Origin: an uncultured bacterium
GTDB lineage: Bacteria; Cyanobacteriota; Vampirovibrionia; Gastranaerophilales; Gastranaerophilaceae
Reading direction: 5' to 3'
DNA length: 64,000 nt
Assembly: GCA_902763805.1 (NCBI GenBank)
Contig: CACWTN010000008.1
Location: forward strand, 1 to 64,000
Positions 17,057 through 23,958 of the stretch are shown piece after piece (within the stretch, counting starts at the first letter, position 1; each line of letters begins with the position of its first letter). The translations under genes were made by a program, and so were the position numbers. Below the pieces are notes generated by a model. That model ran no database searches. It saw only the letters and a list, made by a program, of their open reading frames with translations, and had not been told where the DNA came from.

Positions 17057-17311
17057 ATGAAGATAATTGTTAGGAATAGACGAAATTATAATGAAAAATA
17101 TGAATTAACTCTTGATGAATTTAAAGAAAAATTCAGAAACGAACTTACAACAGCAATTAATTCATACACGCATCAGCAGGAACAAAAGGATATGCTAAAG
17201 CCTCCGTTTATGCACACAAATCCTGATTATAAGCAAGACTTTTATCAGGATTTAAGGTGGAACTTCAACAATTACGCACCAACAAATTATTACATAGAAA
17301 AACAAATATAA
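17057..17311 (+). CDS. Small phage protein, unknown
   Basis: This 84-residue protein begins with a short beta strand pair (MKIIVRNRRNYNEKYELTLD) and then a helical region, ending in an aromatic, Asn-rich tail (WNFNNYAPTNYYIEK). GGATAAAA precedes the ATG. A strong rho-independent terminator lies nine bases after the stop. No family recognised. Confidence 0.6.
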   Translation: MKIIVRNRRNYNEKYELTLDEFKEKFRNELTTAINSYTHQQEQKDMLKPPFMHTNPDYKQDFYQDLRWNFNNYAPTNYYIEKQI

Positions 17312-17319
17312 TAGCGATA

Positions 17320-17353
17320 AAGGGGTTGAGATTTTCTCAATCCCTTATTTTTA
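17320..17353 (+). terminator. Rho-independent terminator
   Basis: AAGGGGTTGAGA pairs with TCTCAATCCCTT (one G-U pair) around a TTT loop, followed by ATTTTT. It ends the transcript of the genes at 16207-17311, so downstream genes need their own promoter or read-through. Confidence 0.85.
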
Positions 17354-17385
17354 AGCATTAAGTATGAAATTTTAAGGAGTAAATT

Positions 17386-17781
17386 ATGACAAATAATAAC
17401 GATTCACAAATATCAGATTTTGTAAAAAACCATTGTTCAAGAATGAACTGTATGGCTTGCGATTGCGGAGAACCGAATTTTTCTGATTGTAAATTTATCG
17501 ATGAAAAAGTGCAATACCAAAAAGCACTCGAAAAAATGAGAAATGCTAAATACACCATCGATTTTGAGGCAAAAATTGATGTTGCCGGTTCGGTTATTGT
17601 TCAGGCTGAAACTGAAGAAGAAGCAGTAAAAATAGCAAAACAAATAATAAAAAACAACTTGAATATAGAGGACTGTCTCATTGAATTAGGAGAGGAAAGC
17701 TATTCGGGTGATGATATTACACTTCGAGAGATAGGTAACCCCAAAAAATTGAATATAGTGAGTGCGATGTTGCTTGAATAA
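17386..17781 (+). CDS. Small Cys-rich phage protein, unknown
   Basis: This 131-residue protein has an N-terminal cysteine cluster (residues about 17-35, pattern C-x4-C-x2-C-x-C-x8-C in HCSRMNCMACDCG and FSDCKF) that could bind zinc or an Fe-S centre. A two-strand-helix unit follows (DFEAKIDVAGSVIVQAETEE, then EAVKIAKQIIKNN). AAGGAG lies seven bases before the ATG. Family not recognised. Confidence 0.62.
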   Translation: MTNNNDSQISDFVKNHCSRMNCMACDCGEPNFSDCKFIDEKVQYQKALEKMRNAKYTIDFEAKIDVAGSVIVQAETEEEAVKIAKQIIKNNLNIEDCLIELGEESYSGDDITLREIGNPKKLNIVSAMLLE

Positions 17782-17782
17782 C

Positions 17783-17851
17783 ATTGTGTCTGAATGATAC
17801 AAAATACTCTGAATGCGGTTGAAATATACTGCCACACAATCGATTAATGTG
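17783..17851 (+). repeat. Leader repeat, copy 2
   Basis: This is the second copy of the 24-base element at 16113, again with the GTGTC/GATAC dyad, followed by a likely extended -10 (TGAAATATACT) and the shared TCGATTAATGTG. ATTGTGT at 17783 is also fully complementary to ACACAAT at 17834; copy 1 does not keep that pairing. Confidence 0.5.
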
Positions 17852-17874
17852 TATGTAAACGAAAGGAGCTAAAA

Positions 17875-18099
17875 ATGGGCATTATGACAAACGAAAAAGA
17901 AGAAAGAAATTATCAAGCATTTATGAACGAACTTGAAAAAATATCAAAAAAATACGGAATCGGAATATCAGGATGCGGTGTATTTGATTATTGGGATGAA
18001 GATGGATTCAAAGAAATCAAATACAGAAAAGATTCCTCAAGCGGTGATTTAAGAATTGAAAAATTGATATTTTCAGATGGCACTTCATTAGACGATTAA
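17875..18099 (+). CDS. Small phage protein, unknown
   Basis: This 74-residue acidic protein has a helical first half and a GFKEIKYRKDSSSGDLRIEK strand region. GGAG is placed seven bases before the ATG at 17875; a second ATG at 17884 is also possible. It begins a block of three small genes that ends at the minus-strand terminator. Confidence 0.6.
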   Translation: MGIMTNEKEERNYQAFMNELEKISKKYGIGISGCGVFDYWDEDGFKEIKYRKDSSSGDLRIEKLIFSDGTSLDD

Positions 18100-18109
18100 G
18101 AGGCAGACA

Positions 18110-18340
18110 ATGATTGAATTAAACGGAATATATAAACTAAAACATATTATCGGTCCTGTGCATAATGATACAAGTGATTTTAAAGTTATCGGATTCAGCG
18201 AAGATAAAAAAGTTGTTGGATGCATAAAATTAAATGGCGAGGATGCCGGTGAGAGTTTTGTTTTTGAAACAAAATGTTTAATCGATCCTGAAAAACCTGA
18301 CGATATTTACTATGGCGAAATAATAAGAAAGAAAGGATAA
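18110..18340 (+). CDS. Small phage protein, unknown
   Basis: This 76-residue protein is predicted to be mostly beta (ELNGIYKLKHIIGPV, FKVIGFSEDKKVVGCIKLNG), the look of a small SH3- or OB-like barrel. It starts ten bases after the previous stop and four bases separate it from the next gene. No family recognised. Confidence 0.58.
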   Translation: MIELNGIYKLKHIIGPVHNDTSDFKVIGFSEDKKVVGCIKLNGEDAGESFVFETKCLIDPEKPDDIYYGEIIRKKG

Positions 18341-18344
18341 AACA

Positions 18345-18812
18345 ATGACAAAAACAGTATTAGGAAGTGAAAACACACAATACGGATTTTATGGAACTAT
18401 TTACAGTTACAATTCAGAAAAAGAAACAGAACGCAAGTGGGCAGAAGCATTTGAATTACTACTTAATTTATCAGGTCTGACTCCTGCTGAAATTAGAACT
18501 TATCTTGATAGCAGAAGTGGGAGAAAATTAGCAGACTGCTGCAACGACTCAAATGATGATGTAAAAGCAGTAATAATAAGAGAATATTTTAAATGGGTTG
18601 ATGATGATTTATTTGAATGCCGAGTTAAAGACCTTCAAAATATAAGCAGAATGTTATTCGGAACTGTAATGCACGATGATATTACAAATCAAGATGTAGT
18701 AATATTATGCGAGGGAACTAAAAAATATAGAAAAGAAAAATATTTCAAAGTTATTGATAAAAACGAAAACATATACATAACAAGAATGGATTTTTTAACA
18801 CCAAATGAATAA
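18345..18812 (+). CDS. Phage protein, unknown
   Basis: This 155-residue protein is the last rightward phage gene. GAAAGGATAAAACA precedes the ATG. The middle has helical segments (EAFELLLNLSGLTPAEIRTY) and the C-terminal part is beta-rich (DVVILCEGTKKYRKEKYFK, IYITRMDFLTP). No recognised domain. Its stop lies just before the hairpin that terminates the opposing early operon. Confidence 0.6.
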   Translation: MTKTVLGSENTQYGFYGTIYSYNSEKETERKWAEAFELLLNLSGLTPAEIRTYLDSRSGRKLADCCNDSNDDVKAVIIREYFKWVDDDLFECRVKDLQNISRMLFGTVMHDDITNQDVVILCEGTKKYRKEKYFKVIDKNENIYITRMDFLTPNE

Positions 18813-18842
18813 AAAAAGCTCCAAAGGTTCTGCCTTTGGAGC
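18811..18842 (-). terminator. Terminator of the early operon
   Basis: GCTCCAAAGG and CCTTTGGAGC form a perfect 10-bp stem with loop TTCTG. On the minus strand it is followed by a seven-T run, so it stops leftward transcripts. On the plus strand no T run follows. Confidence 0.88.
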
Positions 18843-18862
18843 GAAAGAAGTGATAAAATTTT

Positions 18863-19153
18863 TTAGTGTGCTTTGGAGATTTTTTTATTTATAATTTGTG
18901 AAACTTGTCTTTGCGTTAATTCGCATTGTATAGCAAGTTTTTTGAGCGAATTTCCTGTGCCATCATATTTATCGAGAATGTACCGTTCTATTGATTTTCT
19001 AAATGGTTGTTTCGGGATATAGATTGTTAAGCCTCTAAGTGCCATCATTATTCTTATTGCACATTCGATTCCGGCTTCTTCAACTATTGTTTTTAAATCT
19101 TCACCTTGTACATCCTCCGACTTTACATAGTTTTTCCATGGGGTGTTTTGCAT
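18863..19153 (-). CDS. Mor-type transcription activator
   Basis: This 96-residue protein fits the Mor/C family that switches Mu-like phages to middle or late transcription. Its beta segment GLTIYIPKQPFRKSIERYIL and C-terminal HTH (GNSLKKLAIQCELTQRQVSQ) are the family marks. Start chosen with GAGGAAAA before the ATG. It is the last early gene, placed 31 bases after a hammerhead ribozyme, so its mRNA would gain a 5'-hydroxyl end on cleavage. Probable targets are promoters of the rightward late genes, perhaps the dyads at 16116 and 17786. Confidence 0.85.
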   Translation of the reverse strand: MQNTPWKNYVKSEDVQGEDLKTIVEEAGIECAIRIMMALRGLTIYIPKQPFRKSIERYILDKYDGTGNSLKKLAIQCELTQRQVSQIINKKISKAH

Positions 19154-19184
19154 ATTTTCCTCTTCTTATATCTTGGGGTAATCT

Positions 19185-19250
19185 GGTCATCATCAGTTAG
19201 AGCTTTACTCTAAGACAGGAAGCTTGCACAGATAGCCTCCTGTTTCGACC
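19185..19250 (-). ncRNA. Type II hammerhead ribozyme, copy 1
   Basis: Read on the minus strand: GGTC, GAAA, a 10-bp stem III (ACAGGAGGCT/AGCTTCCTGT, one G-U), C17 at 19214, stem I (TTAGAG/CTCTAA, loop TAAAG), then CTGATGA, one extra T, and GACC closing stem II. All core residues of the hammerhead (CUGAUGA, GAAA, U16.1, H17) are present. Cleavage is expected between 19214 and 19213. The ends of the motif lie in stem II, defining type II. The extra T between A9 and stem II is unusual but shared with copy 2. It sits between the 90-residue gene and the Mor gene. Confidence 0.85.
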
Positions 19251-19252
19251 TT

Positions 19253-19525
19253 TTACTTTGCTTTTGCAAATTCTTTTTCTTGTTCAAGAGTTTCTTCAAG
19301 TTTTGATTTTGCTTTAGTTAATTGTTCAAGTGTTGCTTCTTTAGGTTTAACTTGTTCAATTAACTTGCCCATTTGATTCAAGTTATTCATAATCAGATGA
19401 ACTTCTTTTGGTTCTGTAATATATGCTTTAATTGCACAGTCAGCGATTTTAATTTTTAAATTCTCGACTTCAATCTGACATTCAAGAACCTGTCTGTTCA
19501 AAATATCTACTGCTAAATTACCCAT
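19253..19525 (-). CDS. Small coiled-coil early protein between two ribozymes
   Basis: This 90-residue protein has two helical coiled-coil stretches (about 10-35 and 55-90: TLEQLTKAKSKLEETLEQEK). AGGAGG precedes the ATG, placed just after ribozyme copy 2; the stop is two bases from copy 1. Cleavage at both ribozymes would leave this gene alone on a fragment of about 361 nt. No family recognised; the position fits the small unknown genes between gemA and mor in Mu-like phages. Confidence 0.7.
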   Translation of the reverse strand: MGNLAVDILNRQVLECQIEVENLKIKIADCAIKAYITEPKEVHLIMNNLNQMGKLIEQVKPKEATLEQLTKAKSKLEETLEQEKEFAKAK

Positions 19526-19545
19526 TTTAACCTCCTTTCTTGCTT

Positions 19546-19610
19546 GGTCATCATCAGTCAGAGCCTCACTCTGAGACAGCCGGCTTGGATCAGAGCCGAC
19601 TGTTTCGACC
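19546..19610 (-). ncRNA. Type II hammerhead ribozyme, copy 2
   Basis: This has the same architecture as copy 1. Stem III is ACAGTCGGCT/AGCCGGCTGT and stem I is TCAGAG/CTCTGA with loop TGAGG. Compared with copy 1, stem I changes one T-A pair to C-G and stem III changes two adjacent pairs with pairing kept, while the core GAAA, C17 (19575), CTGATGA and closing GGTC/GACC are unchanged. Cleavage is expected between 19575 and 19574. It starts at the stop codon of the upstream gene (the G of TAG) and ends about 20 bases before the next ATG, so it separates two coding parts of one operon. Confidence 0.87.
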
Positions 19611-19942
19611 TAATGCATGTTGGCGAACATTGGGGAATGCATATTTTCGATGGACTTTTTGATATCTTTTAATGCTTGATATTTTGCATCAAGTAGCTCT
19701 GTCTCTTTTTCATAAACGGCTGTTTGCTGCCAACAATCGCCATTACGTTTAGAATCTCTTCTTCGTGCTTCTGACTTTGAAAGTTGTTTATCCAATTCCA
19801 TCATTTCAAAATTGATAACACTTACAACTTCAGATATAACTTTGTCTTTTTTATTTAAATCAGAGATTTCCTCCATAAAAGTATCCTTTGTTATGTTTGA
19901 TATTGCATCCATTTCTGTTTCATCTTTTGTCATTGTTTCCAT
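19610..19942 (-). CDS. Small early phage protein, helical
   Basis: This 110-residue acidic, helical protein (DEISDLNKKD-type segment; ELLDAKYQALKDIKKSIE near the end). I start it at 19942, where GGAGAG lies six bases upstream; the frame extends to 19990 without a site. Its stop codon overlaps the first base of ribozyme copy 2. No family recognised. Confidence 0.65.
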   Translation of the reverse strand: METMTKDETEMDAISNITKDTFMEEISDLNKKDKVISEVVSVINFEMMELDKQLSKSEARRRDSKRNGDCWQQTAVYEKETELLDAKYQALKDIKKSIENMHSPMFANMH

Positions 19943-19961
19943 TAGTTCTCTCCTTTCAAAA

Positions 19962-20420
19962 TTAATTAGTATTAACATTTGTGCGGCCACACTTTTTTTC
20001 TTGATAATATTTTTTTATTTTTTGAATCATGTAAATAACATTGGTTGCTTGCTTTTTTGACAAGAATTTAATGTCTTCTAATTTAATCTTGTCTGATAAA
20101 AGCTCTCTCAATTTTTTCTGAGTTTCTTGGTCGTGATTATAATTATCCTCACGCCATAATCCCATAATGAAACGAAGTTGACTTGGGGTAGCCATATTTT
20201 CTCTATTACAGTCTTCGTATTTAAGTTGCATCTTCTCCCATAAATTAAGTGCAACAGCATTATCTTCAAGTTTATTTAAAAATATTGCTGCTTGCTTAAA
20301 ATTTAAATCTTTAGAACTTGAAACGCCATATCCTGAAAGCATTTCTCTGTATGTGCTTTCATCAATACCTAATCTGCTTTTTAGCATATGAATTCTTTTA
20401 ATTTGTGATTTCGATGCCAT
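19962..20420 (-). CDS. gemA: GemA-like protein (DUF1018, Mu gp16)
   Basis: This protein of about 152 residues has the DUF1018 marks: KRIHMLKSRLGIDESTYREM at the N-terminus and ATPSQLRFIMGLWRE in the middle. GemA of Mu affects gyrase and host gene expression; here only homology supports this. The frame is open to 20459, but the homologous region begins at MASKSQIK (20420), and the upstream part overlaps another small gene. No strong ribosome site is present, so translation may be coupled to the 57-residue gene that ends within its first codons. Confidence 0.8.
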   Translation of the reverse strand: MASKSQIKRIHMLKSRLGIDESTYREMLSGYGVSSSKDLNFKQAAIFLNKLEDNAVALNLWEKMQLKYEDCNRENMATPSQLRFIMGLWREDNYNHDQETQKKLRELLSDKIKLEDIKFLSKKQATNVIYMIQKIKKYYQEKKCGRTNVNTN

Positions 20421-20571
20421 AATATGTTTGTATATCCTCACGTTCCAAATTTCTTCCATGCTTTATTCCAAGCTGCACTCCCAAGATAAAGATGGATAAA
20501 CAAATAATAAAAGCGTATAAAACTTTTGGGTCGGAATCTAAAAATCTTAACGGCATTCTACTATTATGCAT
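20398..20571 (-). CDS. 57-residue single-pass membrane protein
   Basis: A small frame starting at 20571 with AAGGAG eight bases before the ATG, inside the end of the MuB-like gene. The product has one membrane segment (VLYAFIICLSIFILGVQLGI, about residues 17-36) with a short N-terminus and a charged 20-residue tail. It overlaps the start of gemA by 23 bases. Tight spacing on both sides in the early operon argues that it is real. Function unknown; early membrane proteins of phages often serve exclusion or host takeover, but nothing here shows that. Confidence 0.68.
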   Translation of the reverse strand: MHNSRMPLRFLDSDPKVLYAFIICLSIFILGVQLGIKHGRNLEREDIQTYYGIEITN

Positions 20572-20576
20572 TAGTA

Positions 20577-21464
20577 CTACTCCTTATCCATCAGCATCTT
20601 GGCAGTTTCCTTAACAATAGCCTCATCGACCTCAGCATTACCATTTATTGTGGCAACACTTAAGCTATTACTAATTAAATGTTCAAGTCTTCTTGTATTA
20701 CCTCTGCAAACACCAAAAAACACGTTTGCAAGGTCAGACTTTAGTCCGGCTCCGGCAATGATGTTTGTTACATCATTTTTAACAAGACCTTCTAAATTTT
20801 TTCTATACATAACTCTTGAGTAAAGTTGGTCATATTGATTTTGTCTTCCCCTCAAGTTCTGTAATAAAACCTCACGACCAATAAGAAGTAATCCTACTCC
20901 TGTTTTATCGTGGATTCTGCGAGTTAACTCTAATGCTTCTCTGCGTAAGTTTTCAGCCTCATCAATAATTATTAATCTTCCTGAACCAGTCATTTTTTCA
21001 ACAACTTCTTCCATAAGGTTATAAGCAGAACCTTTACATGAAAGTCCTAGTATTTTATGGAGTTCAAGTAACAAAGAACGAGCTGTATAACTATAATTGC
21101 TTTCTATTAAAATTGCATCAGGATATTTTTTTACATATTCTTTTGCTGCGATGGTTTTACCAAGTCCGGCATTACCAACACAAACACCAATTCTTCCACG
21201 AGTATGGCATAACTGTGCAATTTCTCTAACATATTGCATTGTTGATATTTCCACAATTGGCAACTGCCAAGCTGTACGACGTGCTTTTTCACGCTGTATA
21301 AAGTTTTTAATTTTTTCTGTAAGCTCTGTATTGTTACCTTTGTAGTATTTATTCTGCCATTGGCTAATTTGTGATTTAGAGACACAAAGTTCATCAGCAA
21401 CAAATTGTAAACTGATATTATATTTTTTTGTTAAATCTTTAAATTCTAAAATTATGTCATCCAT
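20577..21464 (-). CDS. MuB-like transposition ATPase (module A)
   Basis: This 295-residue AAA+ protein activates the MuA-type transposase and selects target DNA. An N-terminal HTH (about 14-40, KKYNISLQFVADELCVSKSQ) is followed by Walker A GNAGLGKT at 97-104 and Walker B LIIIDEAE at 164-171. A sensor region near LLLIGREVLLQNLRG follows. Length fits MuB (about 312). Its first codons overlap the transposase stop by eight bases. The C-terminal domain is the part that binds DNA and transposase in Mu. Confidence 0.9.
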   Translation of the reverse strand: MDDIILEFKDLTKKYNISLQFVADELCVSKSQISQWQNKYYKGNNTELTEKIKNFIQREKARRTAWQLPIVEISTMQYVREIAQLCHTRGRIGVCVGNAGLGKTIAAKEYVKKYPDAILIESNYSYTARSLLLELHKILGLSCKGSAYNLMEEVVEKMTGSGRLIIIDEAENLRREALELTRRIHDKTGVGLLLIGREVLLQNLRGRQNQYDQLYSRVMYRKNLEGLVKNDVTNIIAGAGLKSDLANVFFGVCRGNTRRLEHLISNSLSVATINGNAEVDEAIVKETAKMLMDKE

Positions 21465-23427
21465 TTACTACCACTCCTTTCATCTTTTCTTCTGCTTCAG
21501 CTAGGAGTTTGTCAGTCTCAAATAAGAATATTCTTCTTTCTTTTTGAGGTTTTGTAACGGACAACAAAGCTGATAAATCCTGCTTGCCGTACTCATCCAT
21601 CTCTTTCTTCTTAAGAACAGCCTTTTCCATATTTGTATTTGCGACTTTGGTGACACGAGGGTTGGATTCTTTTATAACCTGAGAATAAGCAGCCATATAA
21701 TTTTCACATTGTTCTGCTATATCTATTTCTCGTGTTTGTTGGATATAAGATTTTGTAACTTTAATATTACGTTTCTTTATAGCCATAGCAGTTTTAAATT
21801 CTTCTTTTGAAACTTTATCGGCATATAATGCAGCAACAGCTTCAACAGCAGTTACAGTCCCAACAAATTCTTCATTTTCAACTTTAAATGCCCAAGCCTC
21901 TTTGTAATTTTCAGGATCTCGTCTAAGATATACTTTTAATCCGGTATTGGCTATCATCCAATCAGACCAATAAGTAATGCCGAGTTGCCTATCCTGAATT
22001 CCATTTCTTCCAACTGTAAAATTGCGTGATGTACGCATACAAAACAATTTTAATGCATCGTGTGGAATAAAAACTTTTTCTTGATATTCTTTATTAAATA
22101 ACTCATCAGGACACATTCCGTTAAGATTTTTACCCTGAGATGGTCTTTTATTAAAAATATTAATAATAAAATTATCAAAGACCTTTTTTAAATCCGCAAA
22201 ATTCATTATAGTGCCTTGTTTGATTTTGTCTGCTAGAACTTCAGGTCTTTCAACAACATTCCCACCACGATAACCCACACAATGCTTTGATAACAATTCT
22301 TTAATCTTAAGAAAATCTCTTTCTATTGGCTTTGTTTGTGCATTATATGGTAAAGCAAAATTTACACCAACATTCAACTCATCAAGCATTGATGTTGTTC
22401 TTGATACATTAGAATCTATTTTTATTTTTCTTCTTCCGCCGGCAAAATCTTTGCAACGGTAGTCCTTACCATTATCAATAATTACATCATCAGGTAAACC
22501 ATATTTTTCAGCAGCATAATAAAAAGTTTGAAATATATGGTCAGAATTCGGACTTCCTGTTTGTAAATACCAACCAAGCCACTTGCCGGATTTATAATCT
22601 CGCCACGCAGTAACCCAAGGAAAAACAACATTGTTGTTTTCATCAAAGCAAGCTATATCTATTTGTGCGTGGTCAGAAACCCATACTTTGCCACAAGTTA
22701 TATTTGAATAATCTCTGTTAATATAACCACCATATTTTCTATTCCACGCACTTGCACCTTTTCTTGCTCTGTAAATTGCTTGTTTAGGGACTTCTTTTTC
22801 TAACTTTCTTAGAAAAGTTCTGTCACAGGGGAAATTGTATTTATTTATGCTATTATCACATCGCATAGCATAACCTAGTGTAGAATCCCAACAGGAACGT
22901 AATGAGGGAGAACCCTCAACTAAATATAAATTCTTAAAATAATCAAAATATTCATCTGCGATTTTTGATAACTTTGTAGTACCATATTTTGCTAATAAAC
23001 CTGATAAACCATTATCTTTGTATCTTTGTCGCATTCTCATTACTGAAGAATAAGTGGTTGATAAATCAGGATTTTCAGAATTCCAATTGTCAATATACTC
23101 AAATAATTCTTTACCTCTTAGTGTTCTTGTAGCCTTAACAATATATAAATACTTGTCAGCCTGAGCCTTTGCCCACTTTGGGGAATCAGAATAAGCAGTT
23201 TGTGGTTCAGCATCTGATTCATCATATAAATAAATATTTTGATAATATTCCGGCAAAGAATTAAAACTTATAAAATAAAAACATTTTTTATTTTTCTTTT
23301 CAACTTTATAATTGAATTCCGAATTTCTGCATTTATTTTTAACAGTTTTTTCACTTAAATTTAATAAGTTACAAACTTCATCAAGAGGCAGCCAATTAGG
23401 AGTATTTATTGCCAATGCTTCAGCCAT
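21457..23427 (-). CDS. MuA-like transposase (module A)
   Basis: This 656-residue DDE recombinase carries phage ends into target DNA. Residues 1-65 hold the Mu-type DNA-binding fold (PNWLPLDEVCNLLNLSEKTV). The catalytic core has Asp252 (KVWVSDHAQID), Asp318 (VIIDNGKDY) and Glu369 (QTKPIERDF), spaced as in MuA. A C-terminal beta-barrel and a basic tail, where MuB contact lies in Mu, complete it. Start at ATG 23427 overlaps the stop of the small HTH gene. All catalytic residues are present. Confidence 0.92.
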   Translation of the reverse strand: MAEALAINTPNWLPLDEVCNLLNLSEKTVKNKCRNSEFNYKVEKKNKKCFYFISFNSLPEYYQNIYLYDESDAEPQTAYSDSPKWAKAQADKYLYIVKATRTLRGKELFEYIDNWNSENPDLSTTYSSVMRMRQRYKDNGLSGLLAKYGTTKLSKIADEYFDYFKNLYLVEGSPSLRSCWDSTLGYAMRCDNSINKYNFPCDRTFLRKLEKEVPKQAIYRARKGASAWNRKYGGYINRDYSNITCGKVWVSDHAQIDIACFDENNNVVFPWVTAWRDYKSGKWLGWYLQTGSPNSDHIFQTFYYAAEKYGLPDDVIIDNGKDYRCKDFAGGRRKIKIDSNVSRTTSMLDELNVGVNFALPYNAQTKPIERDFLKIKELLSKHCVGYRGGNVVERPEVLADKIKQGTIMNFADLKKVFDNFIINIFNKRPSQGKNLNGMCPDELFNKEYQEKVFIPHDALKLFCMRTSRNFTVGRNGIQDRQLGITYWSDWMIANTGLKVYLRRDPENYKEAWAFKVENEEFVGTVTAVEAVAALYADKVSKEEFKTAMAIKKRNIKVTKSYIQQTREIDIAEQCENYMAAYSQVIKESNPRVTKVANTNMEKAVLKKKEMDEYGKQDLSALLSVTKPQKERRIFLFETDKLLAEAEEKMKGVVVNG

Positions 23428-23626
23428 TATTTTCTCCCAATTCGGTTTTTACCAAAGATAAAATATAATCATCAATCAAACTACAATTCCGTTTTCCATC
23501 AAGATGTAAACGAACGTAAGTGTCAGTAACGTGTACAGCACGAGCAATGTCTGTGGCTTTTAGGTTATAAAGTGCCATCAGAAATTTCAAGATAAGTCTT
23601 TTTTTGCAAAGATTACAATCGCACAT
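23420..23626 (-). CDS. Small HTH regulator (Ner-like)
   Basis: This 68-residue protein has a cysteine-rich N-terminus (MCDCNLCKKR) and a helix-turn-helix at about 25-48 (ATDIARAVHVTDTYVRLHLD). It is the first gene of the module A early operon. In Mu the equivalent position is held by Ner, which turns off early transcription. GAGGAAG lies seven bases upstream. A dyad symmetric operator-like element lies 14 bases further upstream, a likely binding site. Confidence 0.72.
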   Translation of the reverse strand: MCDCNLCKKRLILKFLMALYNLKATDIARAVHVTDTYVRLHLDGKRNCSLIDDYILSLVKTELGENNG

Positions 23627-23639
23627 AAAAACTTCCTCG

Positions 23640-23676
23640 CTTGGGGTATGATATATTGGATATATACATTACCAAG
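23640..23676 (-). promoter_or_regulatory. Early promoter/operator of module A
   Basis: An imperfect dyad runs from CTTGG to CCAAG, with TATGATATAT and ATATATACAT arms. On the minus strand TTGGTA and TATCAT are 16 bases apart, a sigma-70-like promoter lying within the dyad. Whether the small HTH protein binds it is inference. Confidence 0.55.
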
Positions 23677-23958
23677 CTAACCTATTTTTTGTATTTTCGT
23701 AATTCTCCATGTGGACACGCCTAACTGGATGGTTGCGAATCTAATTTAAAATCAGAACACAACTCTTTCAAAATAATTATAGTAAATTTATAAAATTATA
23801 AAAGAGCTGAAACTCTCTCCCTGTTCGGTTTCAGAACAAATGGTTCAATGTAAAATTATAAGATATTTTTAGATAATTTTATATAAAAAAATAGGTTGTA
23901 AATCTCAATAAAAAAATAAAAAATTGTTCGGTTTTTATGTTAAGAAATATTACAAAAA
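23677..23958. promoter_or_regulatory. AT-rich control region between modules A and B
   Basis: No gene is visible. The 10-mer TGTTCGGTTT occurs twice, at 23822-23831 and 23925-23934; the first copy continues as an inverted pair GTTC-N7-GAAC. These are candidate repressor sites. A single TTGCGAAT at 23733 echoes the right-end repeats but is not enough to mark a transposon end. No clear hairpin terminator follows the 219-residue gene. Confidence 0.4.

Noticed and set aside
23677-23958. Left end of a nested transposon carrying module B
   Set aside because: Only an 8-base match (TTGCGAAT) to the right-end repeats, no similar TGT terminus and no target duplication with the bases after 28,633.
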